Source: Candidatus Stygibacter frigidus (lineage in GTDB: Bacteria; Cloacimonadota; Cloacimonadia; Cloacimonadales; TCS61). From it: a stretch of 6,843 bases of DNA. The notes under the pieces are model-generated. The model made no database searches, had not been told where the DNA came from, and saw only the letters and a program-made list of their open reading frames with translations. The stretch lies in the NCBI GenBank assembly GCA_030765325.1, contig JAVCCT010000072.1, forward strand, positions 1 to 6,843. The letters run 5' to 3'. Position 1 is the first letter of the stretch. Each line of letters begins with the position of its first letter. Positions 1-6,055 of the stretch are shown here, piece after piece. Position numbers and translations under genes: made by a program.

Positions 1-111
1 ATAAATCGGATCGTCGGGCAGATTCTCATTGATCTGCTTAAAAGTGATAAGATTACTATTACTTTTTGCTAAATCTTTGAGTTTCTGGACGCATTCATTA
101 TAACTCTGCAT
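1..111 (-). CDS. rpoD: RNA polymerase sigma factor RpoD, N-terminal fragment (cut by window edge)
   Basis: Only the first 37 codons are inside the window, with the ATG at 111-109 and no stop before the left edge. The visible peptide has the pattern of sigma-70 region 1.1: a helix with LKDLAK, then LITFKQINENLPDD, which matches the usual 'G-x-LT-x-x-E-I-x-x-x-LP-D' signature. Region 1.1 masks the DNA-binding parts of the free primary sigma factor, so its presence suggests a housekeeping rather than an alternative sigma factor. A GGAG Shine-Dalgarno at 120-117 sits 5 bases before the ATG. The gene starts 9 bases after the dnaG stop, the expected dnaG-rpoD order of the macromolecular-synthesis operon. 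The assignment rests on a short fragment plus context; the catalytic regions 2-4 are not visible. Confidence 0.8.
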   Translation of the reverse strand, partial: MQSYNECVQKLKDLAKSNSNLITFKQINENLPDDPIY

Positions 112-116
112 CTACG

Positions 117-120
117 CTCC
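117..120 (-). promoter_or_regulatory. Ribosome binding site of rpoD
   Basis: GGAG lies 5 bases upstream of the rpoD ATG, inside the 9-base gap after the dnaG stop. It fixes the rpoD start and fits reinitiation after dnaG translation. Confidence 0.6.
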
Positions 121-1833
121 TTAATATAATAATTTCTGGGCTCCTCGCGGGTCTAATTCCCGCACCTTCTTCTTTAGCTCCTCATACTTCTCAAATAATT
201 CTGATTGCTGACCCTTTGCCTGAATAATTTTATCCATTGCTGCCAGGTCCTGCCGATATTTGCGTAATTTCACATCTCGAACTATTTTCTCTATTTCCAC
301 CTGAGGTGTCTTCATTAGCATGATCTCGGACATTCGTGCCCAAACTTCAGGACTTACTACCATCTGGTAGGATGAAACCTGATTAAGTTTTCCATTGTGC
401 TCTATCAGAACCTCAAATATTTCTCTATATTCTGCTTCAAAAAACCAGGAAGCATCTATATCTTCACCTATTTTCTCAACCAATTCTTTGTCTTCCATCA
501 TCAATTTTAATAATAACCTTTCTTCTGGATATTTATTACTATTTAGATAATCTAATGTAACATTGTAGTCTTGAAAAATTATTTTATTTTTTGATCGCGA
601 AATTATGGCTGGATAACTAACTTCAAAGGTCTCAGACACACCTTTCAAAAACAGGCTCCGATCTATGTCTCCCGCAATATCACGGGCTACATCTATCAGA
701 AAGTTCACTTTTTTATTAGTGCTCAATCCTAATATTTTTTCTTCCTTAAAATATTCCTGCAACGTCATCGCATTATCAATCAATTTCTGCAAAGCCTCTT
801 TTCCGTTATTTAGCAGATAACTATCCGGGTCTTCTCCGAGTGGTAAAGCCACAATCCGACATTGAAAACCATGCCGCGTGACTTCTGCTGCACCTTTAAG
901 GGCAGCCCGAATCCCTGCTTCGTCTCCATCATACATAATATAAACATTTTGTGTGTATCTGCCAAGTAAAGAAATTTGCTCTGAGGTGAGTGCTGTTCCC
1001 AAAGATGCCACCGTATTGATGAAACCCTGCTCATAAAGCCGCAGCATATCAAGGTATCCTTCACTTACCAGCACATGATCACGCTTGCTGATATCATATT
1101 TTGTTACGTTAAGTCCAAATAGTTCTCTACCTTTTGTGTAGATTACCGTTGTGGGAGAATTAATATATTTACCGCCAGGTTGAGATTCATCCAGTTTTCT
1201 TCCGCCAAAGGCAACCACTTTGCCACTGCTGGAATGGATAGGGATCATCAATCTATCGCGAAATAGATCATAGATTCCCCTTTCATTACTGCCAAAAAGC
1301 CCTGTTTCAGGTAATATCTCTGGTTTAATATCGTGCTTCAGCAGATAATTTGATAATCCGCCATAACTATTCATTGCATAACCAAAGCCAAATTTTTCCC
1401 TGATCTCTTTTGTGATTCCTCTTTCATCCAGATATTTCTGAGCCTGATCGCCATATTCGTTCAGATTTTTCGCAAAATAATCTTTTGCCAGTTTATAAGC
1501 CTGATAGATCAGATCAAACTTTGATTTCTTCTGTTTATCATAATTAGATTCCGGCAAGATATAACCAGCCATATCGGCAACCTTGCGCACTGCTTCCCAA
1601 AAAGAAATCTTCTCATAATCACGCACAAAAGATACAGCATTACCCTTGGCATCGCAACCAAAGCACTTGAATATCTGCAATTTCTCACTAACGCTAAATG
1701 ACGGGGTTTTCTCATCATGAAAAGGACAAAGCGCTTTATAATTACTGCCGGCTTTGGTTAAGGGAATGTATCTCTCGATCACATTCACAATGTTCACTTG
1801 AGATAATAGATCGTCTACTACTTTAATATCCAC
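121..1833 (-). CDS. dnaG: DNA primase DnaG
   Basis: Replicative primase that makes the RNA primers for leading- and lagging-strand synthesis, working with the DnaB helicase at the fork. The 570 residues match the usual bacterial length. The N-terminal CHC2 zinc-binding domain shows C36-P-F-H39 and C57-F-G-C60. The catalytic core has the basic FRDRLMIPI stretch at about 191-199, KYINSPTT at 222-229, and a Toprim fold with E258 in SEGYLD and the metal-binding D302 and D304 of YDGDEAG, followed by DPD at 335-337. Residues from about 430 to 570 look like the helical DnaB-binding domain. The start is GTG (1833-1831), chosen because the protein begins at the normal distance from the zinc motif and because GGAG at 1843-1840 lies 6 bases upstream. 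The gene starts 3 bases after the mutS2 stop, so its ribosome binding site lies inside the end of mutS2 and coupled translation is likely. No key residue is missing. Confidence 0.98.
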   Translation of the reverse strand: MDIKVVDDLLSQVNIVNVIERYIPLTKAGSNYKALCPFHDEKTPSFSVSEKLQIFKCFGCDAKGNAVSFVRDYEKISFWEAVRKVADMAGYILPESNYDKQKKSKFDLIYQAYKLAKDYFAKNLNEYGDQAQKYLDERGITKEIREKFGFGYAMNSYGGLSNYLLKHDIKPEILPETGLFGSNERGIYDLFRDRLMIPIHSSSGKVVAFGGRKLDESQPGGKYINSPTTVIYTKGRELFGLNVTKYDISKRDHVLVSEGYLDMLRLYEQGFINTVASLGTALTSEQISLLGRYTQNVYIMYDGDEAGIRAALKGAAEVTRHGFQCRIVALPLGEDPDSYLLNNGKEALQKLIDNAMTLQEYFKEEKILGLSTNKKVNFLIDVARDIAGDIDRSLFLKGVSETFEVSYPAIISRSKNKIIFQDYNVTLDYLNSNKYPEERLLLKLMMEDKELVEKIGEDIDASWFFEAEYREIFEVLIEHNGKLNQVSSYQMVVSPEVWARMSEIMLMKTPQVEIEKIVRDVKLRKYRQDLAAMDKIIQAKGQQSELFEKYEELKKKVRELDPRGAQKLLY

Positions 1834-1836
1834 TAT

Positions 1837-4194
1837 CTACTCCGCTTTTAGCTGGCACACTGTAACGCCATCTCCTCCAGCTTCCGGGGCTGGAGTAAAA
1901 AATTCTTCCACATATTTATTTTTTTTCAAATACCTGCGAATTTTACTTCTAAGTGCTCCTGTGCCTTTACCATGAACTATTCTCACATAATTCAGTCCGC
2001 TAAGCACTGCTTCATCAATCAGTCTTTCCACTTCAGGAATAGCTTCTTCTGCCCGATATCCCAGGATCTTAAGCTCAAATTTTGCCTGAGAGGTAGGTAT
2101 CCGAATACCACGATCTATAATCTTTTCTTCATGAGCATCAGCCTGGAAAAGATTTTTTATATTGGTTGTGTAATACATGCCATCGAGATCAACTTTTATT
2201 CCACTGCGACTTATCTCTACGATCACTCCTTCAGCATCAAGATCTTGTAGCCACACATGTGAGCCTATCTGGGCATCATCCAGCTTGTTTCTTCCCTGCT
2301 GATGAACATCTACAACTTGATCTTCAAGTTCGCTATTTAATTTCACGATTTTCTTTAATTCTTCTTTATAATTTTGTCTTCGTTGCTGCTTGTCATCTTT
2401 TTTTATGTTGTCAATTTCAGCATTCAATTCCTTTTGCAGAGATGTCAAATATTCCCGTGCTTCCATGGTGGATTGCTTTTTGATTTGTTTGGTGTCTTTA
2501 TTTATCTTATCAATTTGACGTTGATGTTCATCTATCTTCTGTCTCAGCAAAGAGTTTTTCAATTCATATTGATATAATTCACGGCTCAATTTTTTCTTTT
2601 CTTCACTCAATTTCCTGATTAAGTCAGTAAGTTCCACATTTTGACGCCCTGTCAATTCTCTCGCTCGATCAATTATATCACCCTGCATCCCCAGCCTTGA
2701 TGCCACTTCAATGGCAAAACTGTTTCCTGGTAAGCCAATTTTAAATTGGAAAGTAGGTACATGGTTCTCAGGATCAAACTGCATGGCAGCATTGACGCAT
2801 TTATCATCATTTTCCGCAAATACTTTAAGTGCTGTATAATGCGTGGTCACTACGCCCATAAATCCTTTGCTGCTTAAATGTTCAAGCACCACTTGCGCTA
2901 GTGCACTTCCCTGCTCAGGATCAGTCGCTGAGCCAATTTCATCAATTAGCACCAACACCTTCTGTTCCTGACTTTCCAGCATTTCTTTCATATTTGCTAT
3001 ATGAGAAGAAAAGGTCGATAATGAATCTTCCAAGGATTGATTATCACCAATATCTGCATAAACAGCACCAAACATCCCGATAATACTTTCATCTGAAGCA
3101 GGAATTGGCAGTCCACTTAATGCCATCAAGGTAAGTAAACCAACCGTTTTCAAAGTAATCGTTTTTCCACCTGTATTGGGTCCTGATATCAATAGCAGGT
3201 TATACTCATTACCAAGTTCCAGATCAAATGGTATCACGCGATCTACACTGGAAAAACTCTCTATCAATAAAGGGTGTCTTGCTTTTGCTAATGAGATCAC
3301 AGCATCCTCAGTAATTCTGGGTTTGCTGGATTGAATCCGGTTGCTCCATTGCGCAGCTGCACTATAAAAATCCAGCTCAGCCAGCACCTTTGAGTTATAA
3401 TGGATCGTAGGTCTATCAGCCATTACTGCTGTAGTGATCTCACGTAACAGGCGATACACCTCCTGTCTTTCTTCATCTTCCAGAAGATGAACATCATTAT
3501 TGAGGCTCACCACTTCTGCAGGCTCAATATACACAGAATTATGACTTCCAGATTCTCCATGAACTATACCATTCACATACCCAGATGCTGATTTCTTCAC
3601 CGGAACCACAAATCTGCCGTCCCGCTGAGTTACCACATCATCATGCAGATAACTGAGTTCGGCATATTCTCCCAGTTTCTTCTGCAATTCATTAACAATA
3701 GTCCTGCGCACCTGTTTTTGACGCTTGCGTATTGAATATAAATGAGATGATGCATTATCTTTGATCTCACCATCTTCACCAAATATCTTGTCATAACTTT
3801 CCAGCAATTCGGGAATCGCTGTCAATTTCCCTGCTAATTCATTGAAAAGAGTATATATTTCATATCTTGGTTTTGCATTTACCACATTTGATACTACTTG
3901 CAGGTTTCCCATGATCTCTTTAAGCTCTTCATAATCGTAAACTTGACCATCTGTCTCAAAGAGTAGTCTATCCAGATTTGTTACCTGATAATAACTGAAA
4001 TGGATCTTTTCTTTCTGGAGTAATTGCACTTCTGTAGTCAAATTCAATCGGTATTCTATATCCTTCTTATCCTGCAAAGGCTCAATATTGCCCACAAGCT
4101 CTCTGCCAGCTTCGCTCTGGCACAGGGAAGCTATATATTTCTTTACCTTGCTAAATTCCAGATTTTCTGGATATTTTAATTTCGATGTTTTCAA
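1837..4194 (-). CDS. mutS2: MutS2 family ATPase with C-terminal Smr domain
   Basis: MutS2 is a MutS-like ABC ATPase without the mismatch-recognition domain. Family members have been tied to suppression of recombination and, in Bacillus subtilis, to rescue of collided ribosomes. The 785-residue length is typical. Visible parts are the N-terminal LEFSKV segment (12-17), the Walker A loop GPNTGGKT (338-345), the signature region SLSTFSSHI (391-399), Walker B VLIDE with D418-E419, and the TTHY switch with H452. A long charged coiled coil follows at about 515-635, then a small beta domain at about 643-685, and a C-terminal Smr domain from about 705. In the Smr domain HGKGTGALR (from 741) and GGDG (773-776) are intact, but the usual LDLxG loop reads L708-K-I-L-G712, losing its Asp. 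The start is TTG at 4194-4192, overlapping the cvpA stop as TTGA. No good Shine-Dalgarno is seen, so translation probably depends on coupling to cvpA. The cvpA-mutS2 pairing also occurs in Firmicutes, with polX between. Confidence 0.97.
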   Translation of the reverse strand: MKTSKLKYPENLEFSKVKKYIASLCQSEAGRELVGNIEPLQDKKDIEYRLNLTTEVQLLQKEKIHFSYYQVTNLDRLLFETDGQVYDYEELKEIMGNLQVVSNVVNAKPRYEIYTLFNELAGKLTAIPELLESYDKIFGEDGEIKDNASSHLYSIRKRQKQVRRTIVNELQKKLGEYAELSYLHDDVVTQRDGRFVVPVKKSASGYVNGIVHGESGSHNSVYIEPAEVVSLNNDVHLLEDEERQEVYRLLREITTAVMADRPTIHYNSKVLAELDFYSAAAQWSNRIQSSKPRITEDAVISLAKARHPLLIESFSSVDRVIPFDLELGNEYNLLLISGPNTGGKTITLKTVGLLTLMALSGLPIPASDESIIGMFGAVYADIGDNQSLEDSLSTFSSHIANMKEMLESQEQKVLVLIDEIGSATDPEQGSALAQVVLEHLSSKGFMGVVTTHYTALKVFAENDDKCVNAAMQFDPENHVPTFQFKIGLPGNSFAIEVASRLGMQGDIIDRARELTGRQNVELTDLIRKLSEEKKKLSRELYQYELKNSLLRQKIDEHQRQIDKINKDTKQIKKQSTMEAREYLTSLQKELNAEIDNIKKDDKQQRRQNYKEELKKIVKLNSELEDQVVDVHQQGRNKLDDAQIGSHVWLQDLDAEGVIVEISRSGIKVDLDGMYYTTNIKNLFQADAHEEKIIDRGIRIPTSQAKFELKILGYRAEEAIPEVERLIDEAVLSGLNYVRIVHGKGTGALRSKIRRYLKKNKYVEEFFTPAPEAGGDGVTVCQLKAE
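1840..1843 (-). promoter_or_regulatory. Ribosome binding site of dnaG, inside the mutS2 3' end
   Basis: GGAG overlaps the last codons of mutS2 and lies 6 bases before the GTG start of dnaG. It supports GTG as the true start and implies that ribosomes finishing mutS2 are well placed to begin dnaG. Confidence 0.6.
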
Positions 4195-4970
4195 ATATTA
4201 TCAAATCCCATAATTTCTATTTCAATATAATCAGCTATCCGCGCAATTATGCTTTCTAAAAATAGTGATTGTATCACGATTTCTTTACCTTTAAATTGAA
4301 GCAAATCTTCTCGCTTGATCTGCATCTTGTCATAAATTTCTTCAAAATCTCCTTCTTTAAGAGAACCTTGAATGGAACCATATAAATCCTTAAGGGCAAG
4401 ATTACGGCTCTCATTATCTTTAGCTGAGGAATACTCCTCATTTGCTTCGTCAATTGCCTCCCAGATCCGGTCTAATTCCATCTCAGATAATTCATCGCTT
4501 CGTGAATTTATCTCTGATTCCAGACTGCTGGTCAAGCTCTCTATGTTTAGCCGATTATTCTGAGGTCTTACTCCTCTACTATTTAAGGAATAGGGAGAAA
4601 TATCAAATAAAATTACCAGCATTGCCAGAAATATCAAATAGGCAAAAACTGCAAAAAGTCCACCAGATATACGGTTCATACAACCCAAATCTAATGCTTT
4701 GATTACTTTTTTAAGAATACTGTAAACTAATTTGGCAATTAACATCATGATAATAAAAATCAAGACATAAGCAATTACAGTTGCTATTGCTGGAGATACT
4801 TCCAGCATGTCTCCCAGCTTGTAACGAAATTCTTCACCAAAACTTGATATGACCAGAATCACTCCCACTAAGGATAATATTTTGATTAAAGACCACAATA
4901 GCCCTCTGTACATCCCCCAGATCATGAAAATCAACAAAAAAATACCAAAGATTAAATCTATATTGGTCAT
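4191..4970 (-). CDS. cvpA: CvpA family membrane protein with long C-terminal extension
   Basis: CvpA-family proteins are small inner-membrane proteins; in E. coli the family member is needed for colicin V production, and the general function is unclear. Four hydrophobic segments are visible at about 3-21, 25-44, 60-85 and 101-123, with the glycine-bearing MYRGL after the first and NRISGGLF before the fourth, both family-like. I start the gene at ATG 4970, giving 259 residues, because this places IDLIFGIF at the normal N-terminus and a GGGGG ribosome binding site 5 bases upstream; a TTG at 4982 would put the G-run inside the gene. After the last membrane segment comes a hydrophilic, largely acidic, helix-rich tail of about 130 residues, while simple family members are near 160 residues in total. 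The last codons overlap the mutS2 start. The family assignment rests on membrane pattern plus neighbours, so it is good but not certain. Confidence 0.85.
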   Translation of the reverse strand: MTNIDLIFGIFLLIFMIWGMYRGLLWSLIKILSLVGVILVISSFGEEFRYKLGDMLEVSPAIATVIAYVLIFIIMMLIAKLVYSILKKVIKALDLGCMNRISGGLFAVFAYLIFLAMLVILFDISPYSLNSRGVRPQNNRLNIESLTSSLESEINSRSDELSEMELDRIWEAIDEANEEYSSAKDNESRNLALKDLYGSIQGSLKEGDFEEIYDKMQIKREDLLQFKGKEIVIQSLFLESIIARIADYIEIEIMGFDNI

Positions 4971-4975
4971 AATTA

Positions 4976-4980
4976 CCCCC
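4976..4980 (-). promoter_or_regulatory. Ribosome binding site that decides the cvpA start
   Basis: A run of five G lies 5 bases before ATG 4970. It can pair with a normal CCUCC anti-Shine-Dalgarno using one G-U wobble. Its position favours the ATG over the TTG at 4982. Confidence 0.6.
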
Positions 4981-5012
4981 AACTAATCTGGTTAGTCACC
5001 TAAAGGCCATTT

Positions 5013-5048
5013 AAAAACATAAACAGAGGCTGTAGCCCCTGTTTATGT
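5013..5048 (-). terminator. Rho-independent terminator after yqeY
   Basis: On the minus strand the arm ACATAAACAG (5048-5039) and GGGC are followed by a TACA loop, then GCCT and the arm CTGTTTATGT. This gives a 14-pair stem with one G-U pair and a tetraloop, 24 bases after the yqeY stop. The stem runs straight into a U-tract (5017-5013). The plus-strand side lacks a T-run, so it acts in one direction. It splits rpsU-yqeY from cvpA-mutS2-dnaG-rpoD. Partial read-through would act as attenuation, similar in placement to the terminator between rpsU and dnaG in E. coli. Confidence 0.9.
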
Positions 5049-5062
5049 GTATATCTTCATAT

Positions 5063-5088
5063 ATTGAACCCGCTATTTACGGTTCAAT
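5063..5088. repeat. Inverted repeat around the yqeY stop codon
   Basis: Perfect 8-base arms, ATTGAACC at 5063-5070 and GGTTCAAT at 5081-5088, are separated by 10 bases that include the yqeY TAG stop (5075-5073). In the mRNA the stop codon would lie in the loop of this small hairpin, just before the terminator stem. The left-to-right symmetry is certain; a function is not shown. Confidence 0.5.
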
Positions 5089-5519
5089 GTCTGCCGTACT
5101 AAAATCGAAAGCTGCTTTCCGTCTGCCTTGTTTCCCAATTCTTCCTTGAGATGTTTCATTACTTTTCCCATGTCCTGCATTCCGCTTGCGGACAAACTTT
5201 CTACTGCTTTCTCGACTGCTGCGGTTAATTCTTCTTCACTCAAAGGCTTCGGCAAATATTTATCAATAATATCAATCTCATATTGCTCAATAGCAACCAG
5301 ATCATCACGTCCACCGCTCTGGTATAATTCCATCGCCTGATGACGCTTCTTTTGCTCTCCCTTCAATATCCCGATCGCATCATCTTCAGATAATTCCTTG
5401 CGGGTGTCTATCTGTACCTGTTTCAAAGCACTCTTCAAAGTGCGTAACACTTTCAGCCGATCTTTATCTCGACTGCGCATCGCATCTTTGATCTCATTAT
5501 TCAACCGCTCTTCAATCAT
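5073..5519 (-). CDS. yqeY: GatB/YqeY domain protein
   Basis: A 148-residue stand-alone version of the YqeY domain that also forms the tail of the GatB subunit of the tRNA-dependent amidotransferase, where it helps bind tRNA. The cellular role of the free protein is not settled; a tRNA- or translation-related role is an inference from the domain and from its position next to rpsU. Visible family features are the N-terminal helix with IKDAMRSRDKDRLKVLR, the YQSGGRDDL stretch (66-74), the E-x-x-EIDIIDKYLP segment (78-90), MGKVM (117-121) and ADGK (132-135). Length is normal. The ATG at 5519 has a GGGG ribosome binding site (5529-5526) 6 bases upstream. It starts 25 bases after the rpsU stop and is very likely co-transcribed with it, ending at the terminator just downstream. 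Confidence 0.95.
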   Translation of the reverse strand: MIEERLNNEIKDAMRSRDKDRLKVLRTLKSALKQVQIDTRKELSEDDAIGILKGEQKKRHQAMELYQSGGRDDLVAIEQYEIDIIDKYLPKPLSEEELTAAVEKAVESLSASGMQDMGKVMKHLKEELGNKADGKQLSILVRQTLNRK

Positions 5520-5525
5520 CTGTCG

Positions 5526-5529
5526 CCCC
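5526..5529 (-). promoter_or_regulatory. Ribosome binding site of yqeY
   Basis: AAAAGGGGCGA precedes the ATG, with GGGG 6 bases from it, in the 25-base gap after rpsU. Like the rpsU and cvpA sites it uses a G-run rather than GGAGG. Confidence 0.55.
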
Positions 5530-5544
5530 TTTTAAAATTATTTA

Positions 5545-5757
5545 CTAAAAGGATCTTCCATAACGAGCCATCTTGCGCTGCTGCTTCACTGCTTTACGCT
5601 TAGCTGCATTCAGCAATCTGCGACGCTCTATAGTTGGCTTCTCATAGTATTGGTTCTTCTTGATATCGCTCAATAAAGCTGCTTTTTCACAAGACTTCTT
5701 AAACCTGCGTAATGTCACCTGGAAAGGTTCATTATCTTTGGCTATTACCTTAGGCAC
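5545..5757 (-). CDS. rpsU: Small ribosomal subunit protein bS21
   Basis: Ribosomal protein S21 of the 30S subunit, which sits near the 3' end of 16S rRNA and affects initiation at Shine-Dalgarno sites. The 70 residues match the family length. Conserved features are NEPF (9-12), RRFKKSCEKA (17-26) and YEKPTIERR (38-46), followed by a very basic helical tail rich in Lys and Arg. The start is GTG at 5757-5755; this is secure because the second residue is the usual Pro and the spacing to NEPF is exact. An extended ribosome binding site lies directly upstream. It is the first gene of the cluster, with 540 bases of gene-free sequence before it, so the main promoter should lie there. A GTG start on a highly expressed gene with a very strong binding site could reflect tuned or autoregulated translation, which is inference. 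Confidence 0.98.
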   Translation of the reverse strand: MPKVIAKDNEPFQVTLRRFKKSCEKAALLSDIKKNQYYEKPTIERRRLLNAAKRKAVKQQRKMARYGRSF

Positions 5758-5762
5758 TAAAA

Positions 5763-5773
5763 ATCACCCCCTT
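5763..5773 (-). promoter_or_regulatory. Extended Shine-Dalgarno of rpsU
   Basis: AAGGGGGTGAT matches the complement of the canonical 16S 3' tail (AAGGAGGTGAT) at 10 of 11 positions, and the odd base can form a G-U pair. Potential pairing is thus 11 bases, far more than the other genes here show. It lies 5 bases before the GTG, so it fixes this start. Confidence 0.75.
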
Positions 5774-5797
5774 TTATTTCAAGTAAAAAACAAAAAA

Positions 5798-5820
5798 CAA
5801 ACATAACCGTATGTTGTCAA
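5798..5820 (-). promoter_or_regulatory. Candidate promoter of rpsU-yqeY
   Basis: A perfect TTGACA (5820-5815) is followed by TATGTTTG (5805-5798). The spacing is shorter than the standard 17 bases for a sigma-70 -35/-10 pair, and at 17 bases only a T-run is found. TATGTTTG fits the TAnnTTTG -7 element described for Bacteroidota, but the TTG is then too close for the usual -33 position. The -35-like box is clear; the promoter as a whole is uncertain. Confidence 0.3.
5800..5815. repeat. Small palindrome overlapping the candidate rpsU promoter
   Basis: Arms AACATA (5800-5805) and TATGTT (5810-5815) flank a 4-base centre. It overlaps the end of the TTGACA box by one base and covers most of the TATGTTTG element. 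It could be a repressor operator, a leader hairpin, or chance in AT-rich sequence. Confidence 0.35.
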
Positions 5821-5865
5821 CCTAATTATTGACTGATTACTTCTGCTTTCCATCTTGTATTTTTG

Positions 5866-5898
5866 TTCCCTTTTTTAATTTAAAATTCCCCTTTTTAA
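5866..5898. repeat. Two 13-base direct repeats upstream of rpsU
   Basis: TTCCCTTTTTTAA (5866-5878) and TTCCCCTTTTTAA (5886-5898) differ at one base and are spaced by 20 bases, about two DNA turns. On the minus strand they read as A-runs followed by G-runs, like the ribosome binding sites of rpsU and yqeY. They lie about 45 bases upstream of the TTGACA box, in a very AT-rich stretch (13 of 60 bases G or C in 5881-5940). They could be activator sites, an UP-like element, or chance. Confidence 0.4.
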
Positions 5899-5995
5899 GA
5901 TGTTAAATCAAATTTTTTGTCAGAATTAAATTCAAAACCAGTAACCCATAGAGATATAATCATTTAACTATAAATCTAATTCCAGACGTAAAAAT

Positions 5996-6055
5996 GGCTG
6001 AACAACTTAGCACGTACTCACAATAAAATGTCACTACGTGCTAAGTTGTTCAGGC
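5996..6055 (-). repeat. Large palindrome, possible terminator or miniature mobile repeat
   Basis: A perfect 19-base inverted repeat, CTGAACAACTTAGCACGTA (5998-6016) and its complement (6035-6053), continues inward to arms of 25 bases with only two mismatches (C opposite C at 6017/6034 and 6019/6032) around a 6-base loop. On the minus strand the stem is followed after three bases by five T (5994-5990), so it could end transcripts of the secreted-protein gene about 240 bases upstream and shield rpsU. The stem is longer and less GC-rich than typical terminators. No clear target-site duplication flanks it. A dispersed palindromic repeat is the alternative. Confidence 0.6.

Noticed and set aside
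1972..3083. Plus-strand open frames opposite mutS2 as genes
   Set aside because: They overlap a well-conserved mutS2 reading frame on the other strand, have no ribosome binding sites and no recognisable motifs.
4971..4982. TTG at 4982 as start of the cvpA-family gene
   Set aside because: It would put the GGGGG ribosome binding site inside the gene. The ATG at 4970 has that site at 5 bases and gives the normal N-terminus.
4982..4996. ACTAA-N5-TTAGT small palindrome before cvpA as an operator
   Set aside because: Five-base arms are expected by chance in AT-rich sequence and no promoter is seen nearby.
5058..5088. TTGAAC with TATATG 18 bases later as an internal promoter for cvpA-rpoD
   Set aside because: Transcription would start a few bases before the terminator hairpin and should end at once, so it is unlikely to feed the downstream genes.
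5779..5853. 24-residue minus-strand frame upstream of rpsU as a leader peptide
   Set aside because: The nearest G-run is 14 bases from the ATG, the peptide has no informative composition, and the frame runs over the candidate promoter.
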